From Pyropia haitanensis (taxonomy: Eukaryota > Rhodophyta > Bangiophyceae > Bangiales > Bangiaceae): a stretch of 64,000 nucleotides of DNA. The notes beneath the pieces were generated by a model, which saw only the letters and a program-made list of their open reading frames with translations, was not told where the DNA came from and searched no databases. This document shows, one piece after another, positions 24,301-33,700 of the stretch (positions are counted from its first letter, which is position 1; each line of letters starts with the position of its first letter). The position numbers and the translations under genes are program-made. Location: assembly GCA_008729055.1 (NCBI GenBank), contig SDUX01000001.1:4151543-4215542 (forward strand), given 5' to 3'.

Positions 24301-27300
24301 CCGCCGAGAGCTTGGCGCTGTTGACAAACACGCGCTCAATCTCCGTCTCGTCAATGCCGCGCGCCAACGCAGCTGCGTTCGCATCCACCGCGTTCGCATC
24401 CATGCCGCTGGTGCCGCTAGACCCGCCACCAGGCTTGCTCAACGACGTGCTGCTGCGCGACAGCCGTCGCGTTGTGGCGGCCTCGTCGACGCCCGGCCGA
24501 GCAATCTCGTCAGAGGGCCGGATGCTGCCCGTTGCTGCATTCGCAGGCGTCGCGGCATCAATGGTGCCCGCCGCCGGAGATGGTGGCAGCGCCGGGGAAG
24601 GCGGCGGAGGTGATGGGCCGAGACTTCCCGGCGCACTGTCCGAGGATGACAGTCGACGGGTGCGGGTCGTGGCCGACAACGTCCGCACATGTTGGAGCTG
24701 CGAGACGGCGCGCACGACGGTCGTCCACTGTTCGCCGAGGTGGTCCCCTTCCATCGCAGCAATCGCCAGCAGCATCCGCACAGCGGCCACATTCTTCGCA
24801 CGCATGTCCACCACCGCCCCCAAGCGAGTGAACGACGCCAGCGCACCGACAAGGGCGACCTTTTCGGTAGCCAGCGAATAGGTAGAGGCGATGGCAATGG
24901 CCGCACGAATGCCAGCCAAGCACCGGTTGGCCGTCGAGAGGTCATTGCCGTCCGCGCAATGCAGGCGCTGAGAGAGGGCGGCCAGCAGGGCCATCCACAC
25001 AGACGAAAACATGAGCCGTGCGTGCTGCACGTTGCTTGCCGAGTAGTAGGTGTAGGCCGTGCGCCGACGGCGCGCAAACTGCTGCCGCACCTGTGCCAGG
25101 AGCCGCTCAGACTGGACGCGGAACAGCTCGCTGTTGTGCGCGGCACTGGCGCTGGTCGTCGAGCTGCTCGTGCTTGATGAGGCGGCAGCCAGCGACTTGG
25201 TCGCAGCCTCGTGCTTGGAGTCCCGCAGCGTGTCCGAAATGCGGATCTCGTTCGCCACAATCCGGTCATACAGGTCGCTGAGCACCTCCGCAGGCACGTC
25301 ACCGCCGTTGTTGATGCCCCGATTGTTGCGAAGGAAGCCTTCTTTTGTCATCTTGTTCTTCACCTGCGGGTTGTGCGCATCTGTGTTGAGCAAAATGGTG
25401 GAGAAGCCCAGCACAAACGCCACGTCCGCGTCGGCAAACACCCCAGGGTTGCACGATACAAAACGGGCAGCAAACGCCTCCATGATGCGGTCAATCTTTT
25501 GGGCCTCGCCAGGTAGCCGGAAGCCCGCCAGGTGATACCGCAGCGACGCATCAAACGTCAGGCCCGTGAGGTCAGCGGCGTTGGTGTAGGCGTTCATCAC
25601 AGCGACATTAAACGCGTCCGCATCCCCAATGTACTCGCCTACTGACGTCGCGTCGAGGCCGTCGGTGTGGCGGAGGAAGTGTGCAACCGCGTCGACGTCC
25701 CGTTCCAGCACGCCATTCGTCACAAGCAGGTCAATGCCCTTCCGGGGCTTGGCATTGAAGAGGGTCACCCCTTCCACCAACAACAGCTTGACACGCACGG
25801 CCTCTTCAAACGGCCGCATATCATAGTCGCTCCCCTCAATGACGGAGCCGACGCCGGCAACCGGGCTGGCCACAGGCGGTGACGGTTGTGGTGGCGCAGA
25901 GTCTCCGCCCAGAGCCGCTTCTGAAGTGAGCGGCTCATCCCCCAGCTCCCCAGTCCCGTTACCTAGTACCAACGGCGAGCGCGACAGACGAGCGCCGTCG
26001 GCAGGCGCACCCCCCACCGATGAGTCCTCCTCCAGCCCTCGTTCTGCGGGCCTCGACCACCGACGAAGGGCCTGTACAATCGAGACGACGCCGCTCAGCG
26101 CGCTTGCTCGAAGCTCCGCATCCGCCGCGTCCGCCGCGGCCGCAGTGCTGGAAGCAAAGCCCGCCGATGCAGACAAAAGGCTCGCCATGCTCCCCGCCAT
26201 GCTGCTCGCAGTGCTTGCCGCGGCGGCGCTGAGGCTGACCTCCCCCTTAGCACCACCGCTACCGCCCGATGTCCCAGGTGGGTCTGGCGAGGAGGCCAGA
26301 GACGAGGTCGAGATGCTGCCGCCCGTAACCGACCCGTGCTGCGCAGCGTTGGAGAGTACCACCACCAGCTTCTCAAACAGGTTGGGCGACTGCACGTCAC
26401 AGTCGTAGTTGGCAAACAGATCCGCGAGTAGGTGCGAGTCAGACGAGATGCGTACGCACAGAGCAAGTGCCCGCTGCCTCCGCGCTGGCCCTGCCGCCGG
26501 AGCCTCGAGGAAGCGAAACACGACCGTCTCAAACAGAGCCGCCGTTTCGGTCTTGAGCAGTGGCCTCAGCGCATCCTTGGCCAGCAGCACCTCCACAATG
26601 TCCAGGGCCACGGCCACGACGGCCATGGAGGGGGAGAGACAGTTAGCCAGCAGCGTAGGCGACAGATACAGGCGAAGGGCCCTCACAAATCGCTCTCCTG
26701 ACCGAAAGGCAGGGCCTGAGCTCCGCACCACCCGTCGCAGCAGCTCCAGAGAAAGGAGCTTGGAGCGCAATGGGATGCTGTCAGCAGTCACACTCTCGTC
26801 CAGTTCTTTGGCAGACAGCTTGCACAAGGCGCGGAAAAGGAGGTAGGCGTCTTGCTGGAGGATGCTGGTGAAGTCGCCGTCTGTGTCTGCCAGCTCGGGC
26901 GTGGCAGCCGGTGCGGTCACCGTGGCAGGCACGGCACCACCGGGCGCAAGTGCGCCCGCAGGCGTCGCTTTCGCTGCATCCGTCGCGGAACCGGCCACGT
27001 CAGTGGCCCCGCCGCCAACGCCAGCCGCCGTCGTGCCCGCCGCAGAAGGCCCCAGTGCCTGCCCCGAGGCCAGCATGGAAGACGCGTCGGCCGACGCAGA
27101 CTCTGCTTCCATGCGGCTAAACACCAGCTGGAGGATGCGGGTCAGCGCTACGCGCGCGGTCGTGCGGGTACCCGGCATGGTCGCGTTCAAAAAGATATTG
27201 TACACCGTCCGCACCGCCGCCAGTAGCGTTCCGTGGTGCAGTCCCGCCCGTGTACTGGTCACCGCCGTCAACAGCGTCTGCACCATCCGGAGGTACACGT

Positions 27301-28597
27301 CCTCGTCCTTGGTCTCCAGACACCCACACACCAGCAGCACGGCCGACTCGAGCCGCGACGGGTTCACGTCCAGCTTGACTGTCGATGGCACCGCCCCGGC
27401 GCCCCCGCTCCCCCCAGCAACTCCGCCATCATCAAAAGCAGCAGGCGACGCCGAGGCGGCGGCCGGGGTTGACGCCGACACAGCGCCATTCCCTGCCGCC
27501 CCTCTCACCCCAGCCGCCGCCCCATCAGGCCACGACGGATCCCCCCCCCCAAGGTACCCGTGCTCCAACAACCTGTGGATGCAATCCACGCACACGTCCA
27601 CGATAGCAACCTTGCCACAATGCACGCCCACGTCCAAAGCCTGGGCGACGAGCTCACCAAGCTCGCCCAGATGAAGCAGTGCCACCGCTGGTGGCGCCCG
27701 CCCCGCGGTCCCGCTGTCGCCGCCCGAGGAGCTCACCGGAGAGGCAGATGAGGGCGCCGTCCCGGTCGGGGAGCGCGCCCCATTGGGCGAGCCAGCCCCC
27801 GAGCCGGCGGGTGGCACGGCCCCGTCCGCACCGGCGCCGCCGCCGCTACCGGCGACACCCGTATCGGCGGCGTCGGCGGCAGCAAGAGCGGCCGCCACCA
27901 TATCGCGGGCGTCATCCCACGCAACCCGCAGCGGCCGGTACTTGCGACCAACCGCGTACTTGGCGATGCGCCCGTGGAAGCGCTCCCACAGCCGCCCAAA
28001 CGCCGCCACGTCGGCGACGGTGATGGCTGCCGACGCGGCATTGGTGGCCTCTGCTAAGGCCTCGGCCACCGCCACCGTCTCCTCATTGTCCAGCGCGTCA
28101 ATGCCATTGACGACCGCCACCAGCGGCGCACCCCCTTCGGCGTTGGGGGTGGCGGGGGACCGCCCAGACGGCCGCTGCCCGCCGTCAGGGCCTGCGGGGG
28201 GAGAAAGCGCCAGCGCTGTCGGCGACGATTCGGCGGGCAAAGGGGGCGATGGCGACCGTGGAAGTGGCGGTGCGTCGCCGTCAACAGGCACCGCTGCGGT
28301 CGCGTCTACGTCCGAGGCGGCCCCCTCTCCAAAGCCGTCATCGAGCGCCACTGCTGTGGCTGACACACCGTCACTAGGATCCGCCGCCGGGGCGGTGTGG
28401 AGAGTATCAGCAGGGCTATGGGCGGCGGCCGCCGTCGACCCCGCCGACGGGGACGCCAGCTCCGACGCCGGCGGCGCCGTCTCCTCAACGCCGTCGCTGC
28501 CGTCATCGCCTGGAACCGCCCATCCAGGAACGGGCGTTGCGCCCGGCGGCGCGCCAACGAGCCCGTCGGCCAAGGCCGGGGCAGGGCTGTCCGCCAT
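21302..28597 (-). CDS. BIG-type Sec7 guanine-nucleotide exchange factor for ARF
   Basis: Large ARF-GEF of the BIG/Sec7p class, which activates ARF GTPases at the trans-Golgi. One uninterrupted frame of 2,431 residues from ATG 28597-28595. DCB/HUS-type helical regions come first (for example VESAVLLVCGCLETKDEDVYL-type segments around residues 410-430). The Sec7 domain lies at about 945-1120, with the catalytic Glu loop GFRLPGEAQKIDRIMEAFA and ILLNTDAHNPQVKNKMTKE. Downstream HDS-type helical repeats follow (for example CVSLEELSEPRLFCLVKLVE-like blocks). The acidic linker near residues 2290-2350 is followed by a compact C-terminal ~80 residues that resembles a ferredoxin-like HMA fold: LVLSLDGVGG, VPGVTSVVVNVDNG, VRAVPAVTGVRVL. 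It has no CxxC. That tail is not normal for the family. Divergent from prohibitin. Confidence 0.92.
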   Translation of the reverse strand: MADSPAPALADGLVGAPPGATPVPGWAVPGDDGSDGVEETAPPASELASPSAGSTAAAAHSPADTLHTAPAADPSDGVSATAVALDDGFGEGAASDVDATAAVPVDGDAPPLPRSPSPPLPAESSPTALALSPPAGPDGGQRPSGRSPATPNAEGGAPLVAVVNGIDALDNEETVAVAEALAEATNAASAAITVADVAAFGRLWERFHGRIAKYAVGRKYRPLRVAWDDARDMVAAALAAADAADTGVAGSGGGAGADGAVPPAGSGAGSPNGARSPTGTAPSSASPVSSSGGDSGTAGRAPPAVALLHLGELGELVAQALDVGVHCGKVAIVDVCVDCIHRLLEHGYLGGGDPSWPDGAAAGVRGAAGNGAVSASTPAAASASPAAFDDGGVAGGSGGAGAVPSTVKLDVNPSRLESAVLLVCGCLETKDEDVYLRMVQTLLTAVTSTRAGLHHGTLLAAVRTVYNIFLNATMPGTRTTARVALTRILQLVFSRMEAESASADASSMLASGQALGPSAAGTTAAGVGGGATDVAGSATDAAKATPAGALAPGGAVPATVTAPAATPELADTDGDFTSILQQDAYLLFRALCKLSAKELDESVTADSIPLRSKLLSLELLRRVVRSSGPAFRSGERFVRALRLYLSPTLLANCLSPSMAVVAVALDIVEVLLAKDALRPLLKTETAALFETVVFRFLEAPAAGPARRQRALALCVRISSDSHLLADLFANYDCDVQSPNLFEKLVVVLSNAAQHGSVTGGSISTSSLASSPDPPGTSGGSGGAKGEVSLSAAAASTASSMAGSMASLLSASAGFASSTAAAADAADAELRASALSGVVSIVQALRRWSRPAERGLEEDSSVGGAPADGARLSRSPLVLGNGTGELGDEPLTSEAALGGDSAPPQPSPPVASPVAGVGSVIEGSDYDMRPFEEAVRVKLLLVEGVTLFNAKPRKGIDLLVTNGVLERDVDAVAHFLRHTDGLDATSVGEYIGDADAFNVAVMNAYTNAADLTGLTFDASLRYHLAGFRLPGEAQKIDRIMEAFAARFVSCNPGVFADADVAFVLGFSTILLNTDAHNPQVKNKMTKEGFLRNNRGINNGGDVPAEVLSDLYDRIVANEIRISDTLRDSKHEAATKSLAAASSSTSSSTTSASAAHNSELFRVQSERLLAQVRQQFARRRRTAYTYYSASNVQHARLMFSSVWMALLAALSQRLHCADGNDLSTANRCLAGIRAAIAIASTYSLATEKVALVGALASFTRLGAVVDMRAKNVAAVRMLLAIAAMEGDHLGEQWTTVVRAVSQLQHVRTLSATTRTRRLSSSDSAPGSLGPSPPPPSPALPPSPAAGTIDAATPANAATGSIRPSDEIARPGVDEAATTRRLSRSSTSLSKPGGGSSGTSGMDANAVDANAAALARGIDETEIERVFVNSAKLSAAGLGDLLRALCAVSLEELSEPRLFCLVKLVETASLNVPARRAAEWRLLWETTLGTFFTAAMCHANRRVALFAVDALRQLAIKLISVGDTPVPDVAVNGSLHVQQYSDQVAGGRAGSDTDTGGGRSGVSAGSIAISSTDGNGLQRAVLRPFENCYARSRSTSVRELVLRCVAQLVAARSSVVQSGWKALFGVLVIAADERSDSLLATAFGIVESVVRDHVGNLDDVFVGTVAALSAYAHNALNEKVALSAIGYLSGSCPTTLAAGRATAAARPLLVRHVVPPSGAVVVAAASAAAIGEGAPDGNSAGASGDITEATEVAAMQAVSETVIERYEFSADVEAHIGAWFPILTGLASSVSDSRPAVRAAATEGLFRVLRAHGGTFGPSLWTLVFRGVISPLFDDVRHLPGGDRSQRLDSGGRQIPSGGSTGTGGGDQNGASDSALPLWAAETGASALRALVDVSVEHWLAARHLLPDLLALLRSWVVQETEAVARKGVAALRLLLTGAGTRLSSSEWDAVVDALGGLFKDMSPVEILGPDGDTRQLMGSPPVPDTPPTVAGSPGDMGNSRNDAPGRELEPSDRLERRSSGRLERPAASDGTSSGGMDGEGGEDELAETRYIDFRVVRAKCVVQLLLVTTVQDTVVCFYRALSTSQLLALADALEGSYQFAHDFNANVELRYSLWRAGFMTQVPNLLKQETSGLAAFFRVLLWLYIDEARGVSAKSAVEARLLALLQRVLGGYAASCEHARSKPEEQREVAALTPVVVLMIRGQLQLSNDQFHRHLGIFFPLLLELVSTSEAREVRVAVKELLGSRLSPLLGIGPTAAADAAAAAADRRRYRRRRRSSGSDGGSDGGGDGGTQRAKVRDGSDVDEGAQPGKSSEDDDDEAGGTREGSSDDDDLAGDLDEDSGDGGVAEFVPRPFLPGAARELVLSLDGVGGRSAAAVDASTALERVPGVTSVVVNVDNGTARVWAAAPEDMVLDAVRAVPAVTGVRVLHRVVVM

Positions 28598-29211
28598 GGC
28601 CCGCTCGGCCAGCTAGAATGATGCCCACCTCAGGCAGGCGGCTTACATACGGTAGTGGTGGCGCCAGCGGCCAAGGTGCCAGTGCAGCCCGACCAATGCA
28701 CGCAGGAAAACGGGAGGACGACAGGCAGTAACAAAAAGGAAGAACAGTCAGAGGGACGAGGACGCTGTCGCCGCCGCGCCCCACCGTGCCGAACAGCCCG
28801 GAGTGGCTATGAGACGGGCGCGCGTGGCCACGCGCTGCGGTGGCAACGTCGGTTGAGGAGCAGAACAGGGAGGAGTGCTGAGGCGAGTCGTCCAGACTGC
28901 TGTCTGTCAGGCTAAAGTGGCCCTCCTCGTTGTTCAATGTTAGATTGAGTGATTGACGGCATACTTACATGGCAACGCATTTGTGCGCACTTTGAAGTTG
29001 TCGCCCATTGCAGACGATCCTGATCGCCAGCGCCGTGGCCACGTCAACGAGTGTGGTCGGCGACCACCGGCCAGACGACCCCAGCGTGAAGTCGGACACC
29101 GCCTCGCATCACTTTCCTAGAACCCCTCCACCCTCCCTGCGACCTGTTCTGCTCCCAGACTGTACCTCCCCTGTCTCTCCCGCGACCCGCCCGTTGCCTT
29201 CCCCTGGCACC
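28598..29211. promoter_or_regulatory. Divergent promoter region of ARF-GEF and prohibitin
   Basis: About 610 bases between divergent starts with near-balanced composition (for example 28930-29000). No recognised core promoter motif. Role inferred from position. Confidence 0.4.
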
Positions 29212-30051
29212 ATGTCGCAGCAAAATGTGGCTCGGGTCGCCGGCCACTTGAGCAACCTCGCCAAGTACTCCCTTGGCCTGGGAGCGGCCGTATCCTTTGC
29301 CTCCTCTTCCTTGTACTCGGTCGATGGCGGCAAGCGGGCGGTCGTGTTTTCCCGTGCGTCGGGCATCCAGCAGGAGGTGATGGGCGAGGGCATCCACTTT
29401 GTGATCCCCTGGCTGCAGCGCCCCATCATTTTTGACATCCGCACCCGCCCGCGGGCCATCAACTCGGTGACGGGTACCAAGGACCTGCAAATGGTCAACC
29501 TGACGCTCCGCGTCTTGTCCAAGCCCGTCAAAGACAAGTTGCCCGAGATTTACGGCCGCCTCGGCCTCGACTGGGACGAGCGAGTGCTGCCATCGATTGC
29601 CAACGAGGTGCTCAAGTCGGTGGTCGCCCAGTACAATGCGGAGCAGCTGCTGACGCAGCGGGAGAAGGTATCGCGGCAGATCCGGGATACGCTCACCGAG
29701 CGCGCCCGCGCGTTCAACATTGAGCTGGACGACGTGTCCATGACGCACCTGACGTTTGGCCGCGAGTTTGCGCACGCGATTGAGGCCAAGCAGGTGACCC
29801 AACAGGAGGCGGAGCGCTCCAAGTACATTGTGATGGTGGCCGAGCAGGAGAAGGACGCGGCCATCATCAAGGCGGAGGGCGAGTCCCAGGCCGCCTCCCT
29901 CATCTCGCGGTCCATGGCCACGTCGGGCGACGGGCTGCTGCAGCTGCGGCGCATTGAGGCGGCCAAGGAGATTTCCAGCACGCTGTCCAAGACGCGCAAC
30001 GTGGCGTACCTGCCCAAGGGCGGCAACATTCTGCTGAACGTGGCGCCTTGA
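29212..30051 (+). CDS. PHB1: Prohibitin, PHB1 type
   Basis: SPFH/band-7 protein forming ring complexes with PHB2 in the mitochondrial inner membrane. ATG 29212 (context CACCATG) gives 279 residues, the usual size. An N-terminal hydrophobic segment (SLGLGAAVSFASSSLY) is the membrane anchor. The PHB domain includes KRAVVFSRASGIQQEV, GEGIHFVIPWLQRPIIFDIR and RPRAINSVTGTKDLQMVN. The coiled-coil part has EAKQVTQQEAERSKY, and the C-terminal block ATSGDGLLQLRRIEAAKEI with NVAYLP is closer to PHB1 than PHB2. A few central positions (LRVLS, GRLGLDWDERVLPSI) look PHB2-like, so the paralogue call is less sure than the family. Single exon. Confidence 0.92.
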   Translation: MSQQNVARVAGHLSNLAKYSLGLGAAVSFASSSLYSVDGGKRAVVFSRASGIQQEVMGEGIHFVIPWLQRPIIFDIRTRPRAINSVTGTKDLQMVNLTLRVLSKPVKDKLPEIYGRLGLDWDERVLPSIANEVLKSVVAQYNAEQLLTQREKVSRQIRDTLTERARAFNIELDDVSMTHLTFGREFAHAIEAKQVTQQEAERSKYIVMVAEQEKDAAIIKAEGESQAASLISRSMATSGDGLLQLRRIEAAKEISSTLSKTRNVAYLPKGGNILLNVAP

Positions 30052-30782
30052 CGGCGCGGTGTGTGTCTTGGTGCGGACGTCTAGGGCAGGGAGGTGGGGG
30101 TGGGGGTGAGTAGAAGCGCGGGCGTGGCGACGTAGGTGGTGGCGGGAATGCCCTACGGAAAACTGTTGCCGCAATATCGGGGTCGTTGTGCCCCGATATC
30201 GGGGCTGTATGGACCCTCGACCGCCATCGCCGTTGCAATCGCTGCCGCAGCCGCCACCACCACCCCTGATCCCACAGCCGCGGAACCGACGCCCGCCACC
30301 CCACGGTGCCCGGCACGGCGGCAGCGGCGGCAGCGGTGGCAGTAGCGGCAGCGGCGGCAGCGGCGGCAGCGGCGGCAGCGGTGGCAGCGGCGGCGGCGGC
30401 GGCGGCGACGGCGGCGACGGCGGCGACGGCACGGCGAGGTAGCTTCCCAGCGCATCCGCATTAGCCACCCGCACCACCGCGACGGCGGCCACGGCGGGCG
30501 AGCCCCCACCTGCCAGCGCCACTAGATCGCGCCGCGTCGCCACCGCCGGCGGCTACCTCGACACGCGCGCGAGCACCGCGCACCCCACTCACAGCGCGAG
30601 CGGCACGCGTCGTGTTGCCACCACAACCGCCACCGCCACCATCAGCCACCGCCACGACACGCCGCCGCCACACCCGCCGCCGCCTGCCGCCGCCGCTGCC
30701 AGCCGCGGGTGACTGCTGCCGATCCGCTCCTGCAGCCCAATCCGGCCCCCTCTCCCCGCCCCCCCCCCAGGTGCCATGGGCG
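30052..30782. other. 3' region after prohibitin, with hairpin and GGC repeat
   Basis: Contains a perfect stem-loop at 30174-30199 (ATATCGGGG, 8-nt loop, CCCCGATAT) and a (GGCAGC)n-type array near 30318-30430. The ankyrin gene reads toward it from the right, and its exact end lies in the right part. An open frame continuing to 30461 on the minus strand is Gly/Arg-rich and not trusted. Confidence 0.45.
30174..30199 (+). terminator. Perfect stem-loop downstream of prohibitin
   Basis: Nine-base perfect arms around an 8-base loop, about 120 bases after the prohibitin stop. It could sit in the 3' UTR. Eukaryotic termination does not need such a hairpin, so the role is open. Confidence 0.3.
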
Positions 30783-33700
30783 TCATCCCACTCGGTGGTT
30801 GGCCCCCCCCTCCGATTGGAGGCCGCGCAAGTACAGCACCACGCTCGAGAGCGTGCCAAACGGCAGCGCCCCCGACGGCGCCCGCGGGTAGTGCGCGAGC
30901 AGCCGCCGCGCGACAACGTCGGGCGGCTGCGTAGACGCGACGTGCCCCGTGATCTCGTCCTCGGCCGCCGCGTGGGCGAGCGCGGCGGCCAGCCGCGCGG
31001 CGGCGTGGGGGGGGAGGCCGCGGCCCGCCGCCACGGCGACCGCGGCGGCCAGGTCCGTCGGCGTCGCGTCGGCCATGTCAACGGTGGCGGGGGTGGCAGC
31101 ATTGCCGGTGAGGGGCAGCCTGGCGGCGCCCGCTGGTGGGGGGGGGGTGCGGCCGCGGCCGCCCCGCCGTGCGGCGCAGCCGCCGTGACCGCCGCGCCCA
31201 CCGCGCCGCGCCGCCCGCCCGCCGCCGGCGACCGGTCGTCGCTGTCTTCGACATCCACGATCGGCACGGGGTGGGAAACAGAGGGCGTCAGCGGCAGCCA
31301 CCCCTCCGCCTCCGCCGCTCGGCCCGCGGCGTCCCGGTGCTGGGAGGCCACCGCGGCCACGCAGCCGCGCTTGTCCGCCCACTCTCTTCTGGACGTCGCC
31401 AAGGCCGCGGCGGCCGCCGGATCCGTCCGTTGCCCACCGCCGGCGGCCGCCTTGTCGTCCTGGATCGCCTTGGCGCCGCCGACCGCCCCAGCGTCGGCGG
31501 CCGCCACGGGCGTGCGGGCGTCGCCGCCCGCGCCCGAGGCGGGGTGCACCCGCTTCCGCCGCTGCCGCCACGACTGAAGGAGCGACGGGTTGGGGGAGGC
31601 GGCAGCCGCCGCGGCGGCGACCGACAGCCCGCCGCGCACGTCCGCCATTCCGACGGACAGACGCGGAGATCCCTCCACGTCCCGGTCTTGGCCGACCGCT
31701 GCCGCTGCCCCGGCCGGCGCCCGCGCACCCACTGTTCTGGCGGACACCGCCGACGCCCGACGCAGCCCATCTGCGTTAGCACCGGGACTCGTCCCACTAC
31801 CACCATCAATGGTGCCATCGGCAGTCAGTCGACGCCGCTGCCGCCGCTCAGGATCGCTCCCGCTGTCGCTGTCACTGGTGCCGGTGGCAGTCAGTCGCTG
31901 CAGCCGCAGCCGTCGCTGCTGCCGGGGCGTCGCACGTGAACCACCAGAGGTGACACCGGCAGCAGCCGCGGCGCCTTGAAGGGCCCTCACTGCGTCCATG
32001 TCGGTCCCGCTCCAGCTGTCGTCGCGTTTGGGCTCGACCTTGACACGGGTAGGGGTCGACCGAGGGGGTTGCGCCGCTACTGGCGCGTCCAGGGCCGCTG
32101 CCGCGGCGGCAGTGACCGGAGGCGACAGGAAGAGCGAAGGAGCAGACGACGGCGAACCCGGGCGGCTGTGGCAGTCGCGCCGCGAAAGGGCGCCAGGACC
32201 ACCCCAGTCGCTGCCACCGCCTACAGCAGCCTCGGCCGTCGACAACAGCTGGCGGGAGCCTGCTGGCCGCCGCCGCTTTCGGCGTGGCGACCGCGACCGT
32301 GACTGCGACAATGAGCGTTTGCGGCGGCCGCCCTGCAAACAATCCTCGGCGCAGACGCTATCGCTGTCGTCGCTGCCCGCCACCGCCGCTCCCGACGTGC
32401 GCCGTCGCCGCACAGGCGGCGGTGGGGACCTTGCCGTCGACGTGGACACCGCCACGCAACGCGGCGCTGCGGAAGCCCCCACGTCCGTACCAGCAGTGGA
32501 CAGCCGCGCGGCCCCCCTACGCAGCGGCGGCGAAGTCGACCGCCCTGTGCGCGGGCCGACATCCCGCGACCGGGAACTGACGTCGCCGCTCACGGGGACA
32601 GTCGGTAACAGCGGCTGCTCCCTCGGCACGGCCCGAAGCGGAGACGATGGAGAGGATGGCCGCGCCACGGCCGCTCCAGCCTCCGCCACCGTGCGGGGCT
32701 GCGTGATGGCCCGCCGCCAGTGACCGCCGCGAATGCTGTCACGACCCCGCCGACGCATGTCACCCGCCGAACCCGCGGACGGCAACGGAGGTCCTGACGG
32801 TGTCGACGCTACTGCGCCGTCCGCTGGGGGCCGCGAGGTCAGCGGCCGCTGCGACACGGGCGGCATTGGAGACCGTGGGGGGGACGGCAACGCCCCTGCG
32901 GCCTCAGCCGCTGATGCTGTGCGAGGCGGCGACGCGCGGGGCGGCGAGACAGCCCGCCGTCGGCGGCGGCCGCGCCCGCCGTCGAGCCCCCGCCGACGCG
33001 CGTCGCTCGCCGCCGCCGCGGCATCAGCCGGCTGCCGCGACGGCAACTGTGGCGGCAGCGTCTGCCACCGGGGTGCCAGCGGCGGCGTCCGCGACAGGGA
33101 GGGTGGCGGCGGCGACGGCGCAGGTGACGCGCGTGACCGGGGCGGCGACGAGGGCACGCTGCCGGTCCTATCCACTCCACCTGCCACCGCAAAAGAGTCT
33201 GCAGCAGAAGAATCCCCAGCAAAAGAGTCCGCCGCTGACGCGGAGCCCGCAAAAGACGAACCTGACCCTGCCGCGGCCGAGCCCGCCGCGGACGAGCCAG
33301 CCGCGGCCGAGCCCGCCGCGGACGAGCCAGCTGCGGCCGAACCCGCCGCAAACGAATCCGCCGCGGAAGAAGCCGCCGCCGATGAGGGGGAGGAGCCCGC
33401 CGCGGAAGGGCCAGTCGCGGACGAGCCTGCCGCGGACGAGCCAGCCGCGGCCGCACGCGCCGCAAACGAATCCGCCGCAGAAGATGCCGCCGCCGATGAG
33501 GGGGAGGAGCCCGCCGCGGACGGGCCAGTCGCGGCCGAGCCCGCCGCGGACGAGCCAGTCGCGGCCGAACCCGCCGCAGACGGGTCCGCCACAAACGGGT
33601 CCGCCACAGGCAAGTCCACTGCAGACGAGCCCGCCACAAGAGAACCCCCCTCAAACGGCGCCGACGCCGACCCCCACCCCCCAGACGTCCCCCCCGACCC

